Shown: positions 33,342 to 42,807 of the stretch, piece after piece
Layout of the letters: every line of letters starts with the position of its first letter
Numbering within the stretch: the stretch's first letter is position 1
Assembly (NCBI GenBank): GCA_946811185.2
Contig: OX328112.1
Location: 1,736,001-1,800,000 of the forward strand
Direction: 5' to 3'
DNA: 64,000 nt
DNA from: Hippopus hippopus
Taxonomy: Eukaryota; Mollusca; Bivalvia; Cardiida; Cardiidae
Notes under the pieces: model-generated
What the model was told of the DNA's origin: nothing
The model's input: the letters and a program-made list of their open reading frames with translations, nothing else
Databases searched by the model: none
Position numbers and translations under genes: made by a program

Positions 33342-33590
33342 AGTGAAAAGGGGTTTAATGCATCTGCAAAAGGTGTCAACCAGTGTGAGTCTGCTCAGTC
33401 CGTGCAGGCTGACCTAGGCCGAACATTTTGCTATTGATTAATTTTCTCCAAGTTCAAGGACCAGTTATTCGGTCGGCTGCTAGACAAAATGGACATTGTA
33501 AATCTATCATCATGTGATAACTTGCTTGGTATCATGCATCACGGAGATTCATTAAGTCCCCTATTTTGCCAGAGAATAGCTCATTAATAT
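33342..33590. repeat. MITE-B copy
   Basis: Runs from ATGCTCAGTGAAAAGGGGTT to CCCTATTTTGCCAGAGAATA with the CAGTCCGTGCAGGCTGACC arm inside. Confidence 0.75.
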
Positions 33591-34418
33591 TGAAACTCTC
33601 ATGTTGTTCAATATGAAGCGAAAAAATGAAAAATAACCACGTCAGTAATTACCTATTTTTCTTCACTGGGTTTTACATGATTGAAAAGTAAAACTTTCAT
33701 TTTGATATATATATATTTTTTTTTTTTTAATCTATGAATTAGTCCCACTCATCGTCGCAAAAGGAGAAAAGAAGGAGTAAGTTCCAGGTTAAAAGGTGTC
33801 TCTGAATATACAGTACATGTAAACTGTGCAGTAATAGGTTACATGGTAATGCATGAAAAAAAGCGCCCTGGCGCATTGATTCACGATAGCAACCCCTGTA
33901 CATTGGTGTCACAAATTTGCCTGCATACAGGTCCGCATAAAGGCCTGCAGAATAAACATGCCCATTTTCAACCAATTGCAAATTACCATTTATTCATTCG
34001 AGACTGATACCAAGAAGTAGGTCCAAAGCCAGCTACGCCAAAAAAGTAGCAACTTGTATGGTTTTCTTATTTTAAACGGTAGAGACAATTCAATAAAGGC
34101 TAGTAGCATTTTAATCATTCACCACAATGTTTTCATAAGCTTTCTACGTCAGTGTCATAATTCTAAGCGCAGGATCTTTCGGTTAGCAGCGAGAAAGAGA
34201 CTCGAAAAAAACTGATGTGTGAAGCATTGGTTGAAATACATCCAAGAAAGCATGGATAGGTGCACAGGCCGCTTGACTATCTCTGTATTAATGCCGAAAT
34301 CTGCGTTAAATAACAAACAAGCAAACAAACAAATGAAAGTTATTTCGTAATAATATCACTTAATTGAAAAAAGATGAAACGCTAGCGAGCACAGGTCTTC
34401 ATTCATTTCCTGGAACTT
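33591..34418. other. Non-coding stretch, no gene supported
   Basis: A minus-strand frame ending ...FCDDEWD at 33739 looks C-terminus-like but has no identifiable upstream exon. Otherwise AT-rich DNA with one MITE-A arm near 34120. Confidence 0.35.
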
Positions 34419-34632
34419 CAACCCTTTACCACATAATTCCGAGTTTTAACGACCCTGCAAGAGAAGTCTTTTGAAAACATTGTGAGAAGAAAGAGAAAAT
34501 GCTGATTACCATTATTTTCTTCTTTTTCTCACAATGTTTTCAAACCTTTCATAGAAAAATCAAGTCATTTTGTCCACAATTAAAATGTCGTCTGCAAATA
34601 CTTTCAATTTTGTCGTTTGGTGCAGAGTTAAA
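34419..34632. repeat. MITE-A copy
   Basis: Starts AACCCTTTACCACATAATTC, has the paired ACATTGTGAGAAGAAAGAG arm, and ends GTTTGGTGCAGAGTTAA. Confidence 0.8.
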
Positions 34633-34963
34633 TTTCCAATACGGTTGAATAACTGATACACGAGTCTGAAATTGAATTTACCTGTGAAAGCTTTTGTAAT
34701 TTGTTTTCTGGCTGATTAGTTTAACCTGTGATCAAGAAAAAACATGAGTAATCATGAAGCTGTATTTTTGTCGAGTTTTCAGAGATGACTCTCCGAAAAA
34801 AAATTTTTTTTTAGAGACGTTTAATGACATTTAAAGGGAGATATGTTAAGAGGAGTTTTTCCCCCAAACCTTTAAATAATCTCCGATTTGCGTCCATCTT
34901 TTTGTCGGGAGCAGGCCTACGTCACAAGACCTTTTACCCCAATGATGATGCTTTCTCTTGCCC
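34633..34963. other. Non-coding stretch
   Basis: Nothing recognised between the MITE-A copy and the SINE; includes a short T/A run at 34797-34813. Confidence 0.4.
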
Positions 34964-35237
34964 GCCCTGGTAGCTCAGTGGTTAGCGTATCTGACTTGTG
35001 ACCTGGTGGTTGCCATTTCGATACCCGGATGAGGCAAACTTTCTTTCCGGCGATATTTCGCCTCTCACCTCCGAAGGCTTTGATACATGTGAGAAAAGTA
35101 GCCAGTGACTTGGATAGAAATGTGTTGGTAATAGAGAAAACCAGGAAACACAAGTGCAGTGCAGTGAAGTGCAGTGACCGCCGTGATATGATCTAAGCTG
35201 TTGAAATAGCGTCAAACTCCAATACAAACAAACAAAC
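34964..35237 (+). mobile_element. tRNA-derived SINE, sense orientation
   Basis: A box TAGCTCAGTGG (34971-34981), B-box-like ATTTCGATACCC, a body with AACTTTCTTTCCGGCG, and a CAAACAAACAAAC tail ending at 35237. It is the same family as the copy at 12.9 kb, read from the head. Possible short duplication around CTCTTGCCCG / CTCTCCCG. Confidence 0.88.
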
Positions 35238-35509
35238 TCTCTCTCCCGCCATCGAAAAAACTTTGAACATCAATTTATATGATTGCTACTTAAACAGTAG
35301 ACCTTCTCTTTTATTTGAAAGTTTCATTAGTAGAATATAATGTGAAACTAATCTTACCCGGTCACTCCGTCTGTCGTAGACAATGTGTGTGTTCTTGACC
35401 TTAAGGGCATCACAGAGCCATTGCCCAGCTCAGAGAGCCAAGTACTCATCTAATAAATTCTGGCAAAATGTCGAGAAATGTTCGCGCGTGACTCATTTGT
35501 TTGTTGAAA
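35238..35509. other. Non-coding spacer
   Basis: No gene or repeat recognised between the SINE and the next MITE cluster. Confidence 0.4.
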
Positions 35510-35915
35510 CATCTCGCTTACTCTTTACAAGAAGAAAAAAATCTAGACCACTTCGTGTTGAAAGTATTTGCAGACAGCAATATAAATCTCGCTCAAATGA
35601 AGGAATTTGTCTTTCAAAAGGGAGAAAACACGATAATTACAAGCATTTTCTCTTTTTCCAACCTACTTTCGATAGCCTTTATTTTCAATGGTTTTAAACC
35701 TTTACAATCCCGAGTTTGAACGACCCAGAGGCAGAAGCCTATAGAAACATTGTGGGAAAAGGGAGAAAATGCTTGCAACCAGCATTTTCTCCTTTTCCCA
35801 CAATGTTTTCTGCCCTTTTCGAGACGATCTTCATCGTTTGAAATTATTTTAATTTGTAGTCTGCAAATGCTCTGAATTTCGATGAGTCTAAAATTTTGTT
35901 GTCTGGCATAGAAGA
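35510..35915. repeat. Two MITE-A copies
   Basis: One inverted copy at about 35513-35692, one at about 35697-35912 with a very clean hairpin (ACATTGTGGGAAAAGGGAG paired with its complement at 35795-35812). Confidence 0.8.
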
Positions 35916-36291
35916 AAAACAGCGACTTGTTTTGGTAAAGGGTTTTACGGCAATTGAACACAATTGGTTCCACTCGAATGAAACTTACAAAACAGTTAAA
36001 ATTCATCCTTATATACATAACTCGAAGTATGAGACATCGACGCTCTTTGACTCACCCGATGACCTTGGCGAAAGTTCTATAAATTGCTGCCAACAGGTAC
36101 AGATTTTCAGTCATTTTATGGAACGAGGGAGGCATCGCCAGGTACCTGTATAGAAACTTGTAAGTTTAGACATTTCAAAGAAAATCTGTAAGTATTCAAC
36201 CATTTTTAGCTCGGCTAATTTCGAAGAAAATAATCGAGGTATTTTCATAGCCCGCTTGTCGTCTGCGTCGTCAGTCTGTTATTCAAAGACT

Positions 36292-36495
36292 ATGATATTG
36301 TATGTTATTATATTCGTATCAGTGAACTGCTGGGATTTCACAGGGAATAACGCCACTGGTGATGATAAATATGGTATCATCACTAGTGACGATATAGTTT
36401 TAGAATGTTTGCCGGAACTACTTTTTTCCTATATTGCTCATATTGTAACATTCTTGACAATTATTAGAATGAAAAAGGGTGAATCAAAAATATAA
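36292..36495 (+). CDS. Possible small membrane protein, 67 codons, unidentified
   Basis: From ATG 36292 the frame begins with a hydrophobic segment (MILYVIIFVSVNC), has an acidic Asn/Asp-rich middle with NNAT as a possible glycosylation site, and a second hydrophobic stretch near the end before KKGESKI and stop. A signal-plus-anchor layout is conceivable. Against it: no homologue is recognised, a local inverted repeat (TGGTGATGATA / TATCATCAC) lies inside the frame, and it borders a foldback element. Confidence 0.25.
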   Translation: MILYVIIFVSVNCWDFTGNNATGDDKYGIITSDDIVLECLPELLFSYIAHIVTFLTIIRMKKGESKI

Positions 36496-36505
36496 TAAAT
36501 AGGAT

Positions 36506-36657
36506 AATCAAGTGGTTGTGTGTGATATTAAAAATCTGTCACACAAATGGGGTGTGATGCGGTTAAAAAAGTCGTCCTTCGAACTTGTTTTTTCAACACC
36601 GTCACACCCCATTCTGGTGACAGATTTTTAATGTCACACACAACCAGTTGCTTATCC
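36506..36657. repeat. Foldback MITE with ~65-bp arms
   Basis: The left arm begins AGGATAATCAAGTGGTTGTG and the right arm ends ACAACCAGTTGCTTATCCT; both contain AAAAATCTGTCAC and the GGGGTGTGA / TCACACCCC pair. It differs from MITE-A, -B and -C and is the only copy in the window. Confidence 0.85.
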
Positions 36658-36659
36658 TC

Positions 36660-37135
36660 TATATATATCTGTCATTACTGAAGATATTTACTCTAAGTTC
36701 GGACTAGTTATTAACTTTAAAAAGGGGAACCCATACATCAAAGGCAGGTTACCATCGATATATTTTTGACACAGTTATGCCCCTTTTTCGACTTAAACTT
36801 TTCAAAAACTTTGACATTTTATGGTATCTCCGTTATTACTGCGGATATTTCCTTCAAACTTGGACTAGTTGTTCACTATCAAAAAGGGGACCTATACAAC
36901 AGAGACAGGTAACTACCAAAATTTTTTTTACACAGTTATGCCCCTTTTTTGACTTAAGATTTTCAAACACTGACATTTAATGATATCTCCGTTATTACTG
37001 CGGATATTTACTTCAAACTTGGGTAATTTGTTTACTATAAAAAAGGATACCCATACAACAGGGACAGGTAACAATCAAGATATTTTTGACACAATTATGC
37101 CTCTTTTTTAGAATTAAAAATTTTGAAAATACTTT
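36660..37135. repeat. Three tandem ~170-bp repeat units
   Basis: Units start at about 36665, 36825 and 36985. Each has a TATCTCCGTTATTACTGCGG-like start, TACAACAGGGACAGGTAAC and ACACAGTTATGCCCCTTTTT. The last unit decays at its right edge. Confidence 0.85.
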
Positions 37136-37139
37136 GACA

Positions 37140-37345
37140 TGTCATAATCCTGAGTAAAAAAGGCTTCTGGAAAAAAAAATGTAAGAGAAAATGCAGGTAA
37201 CCAGCATTTTGTCTTTTTTTTTCCCCCAATGTTTTTTCTCCCTGTCAAAGATAATTTCCACCATTTGAGTCATTTTTAATTCCTAGGCAGCCAGTGCTTT
37301 TGATACTGGCTGGTCTCAATTTTTGTCGTTTGGTAAAGAGTTACT
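37140..37345. repeat. MITE-A copy
   Basis: Paired cores GAAAATGCAGGTAACC and AGCATTTTGTC; ends TTTGGTAAAGAGTTA. Confidence 0.7.
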
Positions 37346-37404
37346 TTTTCGAGTCGATTTACTCGTTTTGTAGATCAATCGGTTTTCCGTGCGTCTCGTA
37401 TGAA

Positions 37405-37562
37405 GGGGTCCTGCTTGGCTCAGTGGTAAGGCTAGGACTCGCGCTTTACTGGACGTAATGGGTTTTTCGTGGGAGTGTCCTTGGGCAAGACACTTCAGAG
37501 CCCAAGCCTATTACTGGTGAAACTCAGGACATACGTGAGTATGTGAGCTGTCGCAGTGATGT
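37405..37562 (+). repeat. tRNA-like SINE fragment
   Basis: A box TTGGCTCAGTGG (about 37415), followed by ACTCGCGCTTTACTGGACG and a body containing GGGCAAGACACTTCAGAGCC. The B box is eroded. Confidence 0.55.
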
Positions 37563-37569
37563 GACTTAA

Positions 37570-37790
37570 CCCCATACCAAACAATCACGGTTTTATCAAC
37601 CTTGAGGAAGAATGCTTTTTAAAACATAGCTGGAAAAGCAGAAATTTATGGTAACCAGCATTTTCTGCTTTTCCAACATTTTTTTTCTACCCTATCAAGG
37701 ACTACTTTCGTCATTTGATCCACCTCTAATTTGTCGTCTGCAGTGCCTTCAATTTGGACATGTCTAAAAATTTTGTCGTTTGGTAAAGAG
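37570..37790. repeat. Complete MITE-A copy with TTAA duplications
   Basis: TTAA at 37566-37569 and 37791-37794. Termini CCCCATACCAAACAATC and GTCGTTTGGTAAAGAG. Length 221 bp. Confidence 0.88.
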
Positions 37791-38017
37791 TTAAATAATG
37801 TTAAAAGCGGCGTAAAACACTATTCAATCAATGGACTCATATTTATCAGTCTGTGACGTGCAGAGATAGTAATCCAGAGGTCGTAGGAATGAATCTCTGC
37901 TTGCCTGAATTCTTTTCAAGGATTGGGGACATTCAATACGACAGGATTCATATCAGTCTCACCGCTGAATAAGGACCTATTTTTTTTCGACGATGTTGTT
38001 ACTGAAAAAGCCAACAC

Positions 38018-38165
38018 TGGCTTATCTTGTCTCGTCTCGTCTTGTATTGTCTTGTCTTGTCTAGTATTGTTTTTATCTTGTCTTATCTTATCTCATCTTG
38101 TCTTGTCTTGTTTTTTATCTTATCTTATCTTGTCCTATACTATTTTACCTTCTCTTATCTTATTT
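38018..38165. repeat. Degenerate (TCTTG/TCTTA)n pentanucleotide repeat
   Basis: Imperfect TCTTGTCTCG/TCTTATC units up to about 45 bp before the EF-hand gene start codon. It ends TTTTGATAACAG, which could serve as a 3' splice site for an unseen 5' UTR exon. Confidence 0.85.
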
Positions 38166-38209
38166 TGATAACAGATTAACAGGAATAAATCAAGCAAAAA
38201 GCAGAAGAC

Positions 38210-39879
38210 ATGAGCGCCACAAGCGGACAAAACAATTATTTATCATTTAAATGTATGATAATATGCATGACGGTAGCTTTCGTAGCTGTTTGCTGTATTA
38301 ACGCAGAGAGTTCGATCGACTTAAAGGGTGCACAGGAGATCAGATTAAAAACAAAGGCGGCGTTTCCTCGTGGTTCGAGGACAGCAAGGTAGGCCCTCGT
38401 TTTGTATGGTTTTATTTCACTTCTGTCAAACTCATTCCATAAGATTGTCGAGATAGTTTAACGCCCTATTTTGTTTTTGTCGCCATCGTCAACACACCGT
38501 CGTCGTCGTTACCATGAACATTGTCGGCACCATCATCATCGTCATCATCATCATTGCAGAACTGTATTTTGTACCATTAACTCTTTACCACACAATCCCG
38601 ACTTTTAACGACCTTGAAAAAGAAGCCTTTTGAAAATATTGTAGGAAAGGGAGAAAATGCTGCTGACCAGCATTTTCTCCTTTCCCACAATGTTTTCTAC
38701 ATTTCCCGAAACAAATTTCAATTTTTCAGTCACATTTTTTTTTGTTGTCTGCAAATGCTTTCAATTTGGACAAGTCTAAAAATTTGTCGTTTGGTAAAGA
38801 ACTAAGTGTGCCATGCTCTGGGAAAAGTGGGCTTAATGCATCTCCGTGATCCATAGTACCAAGCAAGCCATAATATACTTATGGATACATAATCCCGACT
38901 TTTTAAAACAACCGACTCAATCATGAGGTACAGTGGTCCTTGGACATACAGAAAATCATTCAAATGCAAAAAAGTTTCGGCCCATGTCAGCCTGCGCGGA
39001 CTGTGCAGCCTGACCTGGGTCGATACTTTTCGCAGATGCATTAAGCCCCCTTTTCACAGAGCATATTATACATATTTTGTATTTCAACTGTATGTAATCA
39101 TATTTCTATTGTATACAAGCACATAAATATTGCTGAAAAATCTTTCTTCTGTCTACAACAAGGGCGGTCTGGAAATATACCCTTTTTTTCCCTCTCAATT
39201 ACAGGACAGTGAGCAGATTTGCCCGCCATGATTTGTGTCGGCACAGACGTGGTCAGGTCTATTTCTACAATGTTCTAAAGCCAAAGTTATGCGGAATGAA
39301 CGGTAAGGTCGACCGATGGTACTGATTTCCCCCCTCGACAAACACACATATTACTCTATCCATGCACCATACATTACTAGTTGTGAGTTTTTGCTGTCAA
39401 AATCTCGTGCTCATCTATTTTCATGAGCAACGAAAGTGACTTGTCAAATGAATAAATAAAAACTTGCATTTAAAGTGAACATTCTTCAACATGTAGCCTT
39501 GGTATGATGTCAAATGGGGGATTTGGTGCTACACTTGGTGAGGTTTTACATAAAGTATTGCGGGTAACTGTCAATATGTCTCACTGTACATCTGCTATTT
39601 TGTAACATCTTTTATGTTGTTTTGCTGACAGATTCGTTTGTTGAGACATTTGTGTCCAAACTCTGTAACAAGAAAGGGAAGTTGTTAGAATTAGTGGCAG
39701 GAGCGCTCTTTGATTCAGACTGTAAGTTATAATGTTTTATGTCATTTATTTATTTGCTGTAATTGTAACCTCTCTCTCTCTCTCTCTACACCTACACACT
39801 TCTCTCATTTTTTCATTTTCGTCCCTTCTTTCACTTTTTGTCCCCTTTTTTCTCTCTTGTTTTCTTTCCATCACTCACT

Positions 39880-39931
<52 letters not shown>

Positions 39932-40401
39932 AAAGGGAGTATCTTTTTGGCAGTTATCACAGAGGAAAATGATACTTTGAACCAAATGTCAAGCAATTTC
40001 TCCTCCCACAATGTTTTTAAAATCCCCTTTCCTCGGAGTTGTAAATACAAAAGGATCGTGTGGTAAAGGTTTAACCCATTACCAAACAGTGAATTCTTAG
40101 ACTTTTCCAAATTCAAAGCATAAAATTTCCAGACGACAAAATAAATGTGAATCAAAAACTGAAATTTGTTATTGGAAGGACAGAAAACATAGTGGGAAGA
40201 AGACAAAATGCTGGTTAACAGCATTTTCTCTTTTTCTTACAATGTTTTCAAAAGCCTTCTTCAATCTTTAGGGTCATTGAAAGTCGGGATTGTGTAGTAA
40301 AGTAATACTCACTTACATTCCTTATATTCTCTTTTTATTTTCCAGCGGATGGATATGTTACTGACCTAGAAAGAAACCTGTATCTTACCAAGTTAGATTG
40401 A
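38210..40401 (+). CDS. Secreted-type single EF-hand protein, four exons, 140 aa
   Basis: Exons 38210-38388, 39205-39302, 39632-39721 and 40346-40401. Boundaries are AAG|GTAGGC, TTACAG|G, ACG|GTAAGG, GACAG|A, ACT|GTAAGT and TTCCAG|C. All joins keep one open frame of 423 nt ending TGA. Residues 15-30 (CMIICMTVAFVAVCCI) form a hydrophobic core consistent with a signal peptide cut near INA|ESS. Exon 2 gives a basic stretch with CRHRR (72-75 fits a furin site). Cys71, Cys89 and Cys104 remain in the secreted part; cutting after Arg75 would leave Cys89 and Cys104 as a pair. Residues 120-131, DSDSDGYVTDLE, fit the 12-position EF-hand calcium loop exactly, with helix-like flanks LLELVAGALF and LERNLYLTKL. 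The loop is split by intron 3. No named family recognised. An AATAAA lies at 40892. Introns hold MITEs and microsatellites. Confidence 0.87.
38581..38801. repeat. MITE-A in intron 1 of the EF-hand gene
   Basis: TTAA at 38577-38580, left end CTCTTTACCACACAATCCCG, right end GTTTGGTAAAGA before a degenerate CTAA. Confidence 0.85.
38804..39068. repeat. MITE-B in intron 1 of the EF-hand gene
   Basis: Runs from GCCATGCTCTGGGAAAAGTG to CCCCTTTTCACAGAGCAT, with the GTCAGCCTGCGCGGACTGTG hairpin. It stands nose to tail with the MITE-A copy. Confidence 0.85.
39765..39928. repeat. (CT)n microsatellite in intron 3 of the EF-hand gene
   Basis: CT-rich tract with a pure run at about 39884-39928. Ser/Leu-rich frames through it are artefacts. 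Confidence 0.9.
40074..40305. repeat. MITE-A in intron 3 of the EF-hand gene
   Basis: Hairpin ACATAGTGGGAAGAAGAC / GTTTTCTTACAATGT-type arms with terminal CCCATTACCAAACAGTG and GTGTAGTAAAGTAA. It ends about 40 bp before the exon 4 acceptor. Confidence 0.75.
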
Positions 40402-40880
40402 ATCTCAAGTTATGTTAATGATCGAAATCAAACAAGTTCGATTGAAATCCCAGTTTTGTTGCCAATCCAGACATAATCAAGGTGGATTGAGACTCGTGTT
40501 ACCCATCCAGATCTAGCCCAGTTCGATTGAAACCCCAGTTTTGATGCCATTTTAGATCTAACCGAGATGGATTGAAACCCACGTTATGTTACCCATCCAG
40601 ATGACTGAAACACATGCTTTGTTACCAATCTAAAGCAAGTGAAGTTCGATTGAAACTCCAGTTTTGTTGTTGATCAAGCCAAGTTCAACTGAAACTCTAG
40701 CTTTAATACCGATCCAGATCTAGTCAAGTTCGATTGAAACTCTGATGTTGTAATTGTCAAGATTTAGCCAAGTTGGATGGAAATTCTAGCTTTGTTATCG
40801 ATCCAGAAAGGAACTTCTATCAAGACAAGTTTGCCTGAACCTGTAGTTGTGTTGCAGATCTAGAAAGGAACGTTTAATCC
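40402..40880. repeat. ~45-bp minisatellite in the 3' flank of the EF-hand gene
   Basis: About ten units with consensus close to GATCTAGCCAAGTTCGATTG plus AAACTCCAGTTTTGTTACC. The last coding exon (GACCTAGAAAGAAACC, then ACCAAGTTAGATTGA with the stop codon) aligns as the first unit. The final units near 40800-40880 again read GATCCAGAAAGGAAC and GATCTAGAAAGGAAC. Confidence 0.85.
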
Positions 40881-40891
40881 TTTTAGCACGG

Positions 40892-40897
40892 AATAAA
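40892..40897 (+). terminator. Candidate polyadenylation signal
   Basis: AATAAA about 490 bases after the EF-hand gene stop codon, just past the minisatellite. It is the first AATAAA after the stop that I noticed. Confidence 0.4.
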
Positions 40898-40964
40898 ACC
40901 AACAGAGTTGACCATCCTTTAATACGACCAAAATAATTTCAATTTCATGGTTGCTTTTGTCTAC

Positions 40965-41050
40965 AATACTTAAGCAAGGTGGACAGTGAAGATTAAAGAT
41001 CAGGCTGCACATTTTGTGCAGCCCGATCTTGATTTACACTGGCCGCAAAG
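40965..41050. repeat. MITE-C hairpin
   Basis: GTGGACAGTGAAGATTAAAG pairs with GATCTTGATTTACACTGGCC around a GCAGCCC/AGGCTGC core. Diverged copy. Confidence 0.75.
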
Positions 41051-41157
41051 GCAACTATAGTTTTATTTCGCTTCTTTTTCGTATATATCACAATAAAAAT
41101 TGCTAAACTATACGAAGTCAGTTTGTAGTTACACATATATAAATTAGCCTAAATTTG

Positions 41158-41655
41158 AATCATGTTCTGTGAAAACGTGGTTTTATGCATGTACCAAATA
41201 CATGTAAATCAACCAATTTTAGCCTGCCAAGTCTGGGCAGGCTGACCTGTGTCAAACTTTTGTGCTTATTATAAATTTTGTTCATGTCCAAGGATCAGTC
41301 AGTCTACCTCATAATTCGTCCGGTTGTTGGACAAAATGGATTGAACCCTTCACCACTATCAAAATTTTAGGCCTGTCCAAATTGAAAGCCTTTGCAGACG
41401 ACAATTTCAATGTGGCTCAAATGATGGAATTTTTCTTTAATAGGGTAGAAAACGTGGGAAAAGGAGAAAATGCTGGTTACCAGCATTTTCTCCATTTCCC
41501 ATAATGTTTTCAAAAGGCTTCTTCCTCAGGGTAATTGAAGTCGGCATTGTGTGGTAAAGGGTCAATAAAGCCAAAATTGTGATATGAACTGTTTGGTACA
41601 ATGCATTACTCGGATGTATTAAACCCCCTTTCCTCAGAACACTGCTCAGATCCAT
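41158..41655. repeat. MITE-B interrupted by a MITE-A
   Basis: MITE-B left part 41158-41340 (ATCATGTTCTGTGAAAACGT ... ACAAAATGGATT). MITE-A at about 41345-41564 (CCCTTCACCACTATCAAAAT ... GGTAAAGGG). MITE-B resumes to CCTCAGAACACTGCTCAGA. MITE-A therefore inserted after MITE-B at this locus. Confidence 0.88.
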
Positions 41656-41659
41656 TTAA

Positions 41660-41828
41660 CCCTTATCCTGCTGAATTAATCAAATGAAACTTTTCAAGCC
41701 GATAGTAAAAACCTAAAATGTGCAATTTCAAATTTTTTTTTTTTTGACGAAAATATCTCGTTATCGGACAGTGTAGATTCAAGATCAGACTGCATGTGGT
41801 CAGTGAGTCGTGATTAGCAGCTTAAGGG
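41660..41828. repeat. MITE-C copy with TTAA flanks
   Basis: TTAA at 41656-41659 and 41829-41832; termini CCCTTATCCTGCTGAATTAA and GATTAGCAGCTTAAGGG. Contains TATCGGACAGTGTAGATTCA, the sequence used here as the empty-site reference for the polymerase element. Confidence 0.88.
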
Positions 41829-42104
41829 TTAAGTATTGATTTTACTAGAAAAATGGACAGCTATTGATTTGTTGTTTGTTTTGCATCTATTTATCGTCAC
41901 CATCGGGTTGACCATATGAAAGATGCCCCTGAAAGGCAGTTATACATGTATATGTTACGAGAAAATGAGCAAGATACAGGATGAAACCAATTCAAAATTA
42001 CACCTAAATCTTTAACATGCTCAGTGTATAGCACAGTCACATGGTCCCACTGGTAACAAATCTGTTGCACTACCACTTGACTTAATCCACCTTAAACTCG
42101 GGCA

Positions 42105-42580
42105 GATTTTTATAATATATCCTTGACTAAACAGGCAGACAGTACAGATCCAGTTCAGTCTGATCTTTATCTATGCCAATCACAATAGCTCCTGAAAATA
42201 TAATCAACCAAAAGCAGAAAGACTTTTATCTTGTATGTTTCACTACACAAGCAGACAGTAGATCCAAGATCAGCACATTATGTGCTGTCTGATCTTAATC
42301 TTTACCATTTGCAAAAGCTGACAATATAATCCTCTCGAACCCAGGAAGATTTTATCTTATTAAGTTTGACCAAACAAGGCGATGGTATAGGTCCAAGATC
42401 AGACTGCATGCTGTGTGAAATTTAATCTAGATCTCTGCCATCCACACAAGCACCTGTTATTGCCTACAAGGCTCTGAAAGGGTTACAGATAAGGCCATAT
42501 CCTATCTTGAATTTTAATGTATCTTACAAAAATTGTAGATCTAGATCAGACTGCACATCAGATCTCGATTGGTTTCAACA
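42105..42580. repeat. Cluster of diverged MITE-C units
   Basis: At least four partial cores at about 42125-42185, 42250-42320, 42380-42440 and 42535-42575, each with GATC.AGATCAG..TGC-type arms. The layout recalls the tandem units inside the polymerase element TIRs. Confidence 0.65.
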
Positions 42581-42599
42581 CCCTCCTTGTCCTTGTTAA

Positions 42600-42803
42600 C
42601 CCCTATTCAGTTAAATAACTTAAATCAAATTTTCAGTTCGATAGTTAAAATACAAATATTGCTATTTCAAAGTTATGTTTTGAGGAATAAGATCTCCTGG
42701 TCAGACAGTGTAGATCCAAGATCAGACTGCACGTTCTGTGCAGTCTGATCTTGATCTACACCGTCCGCAAAAGGTCAGTAAGTCGCGCTTAGCAGCTTAG
42801 GGA
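42600..42803. repeat. Complete MITE-C copy with TTAA duplications
   Basis: TTAA at 42596-42599 and 42804-42807. The hairpin CAGACAGTGTAGATCCAAGA pairs with TCTTGATCTACACCGTCC. Length 204 bp, one of the best full copies. Confidence 0.9.
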
Positions 42804-42807
42804 TTAA

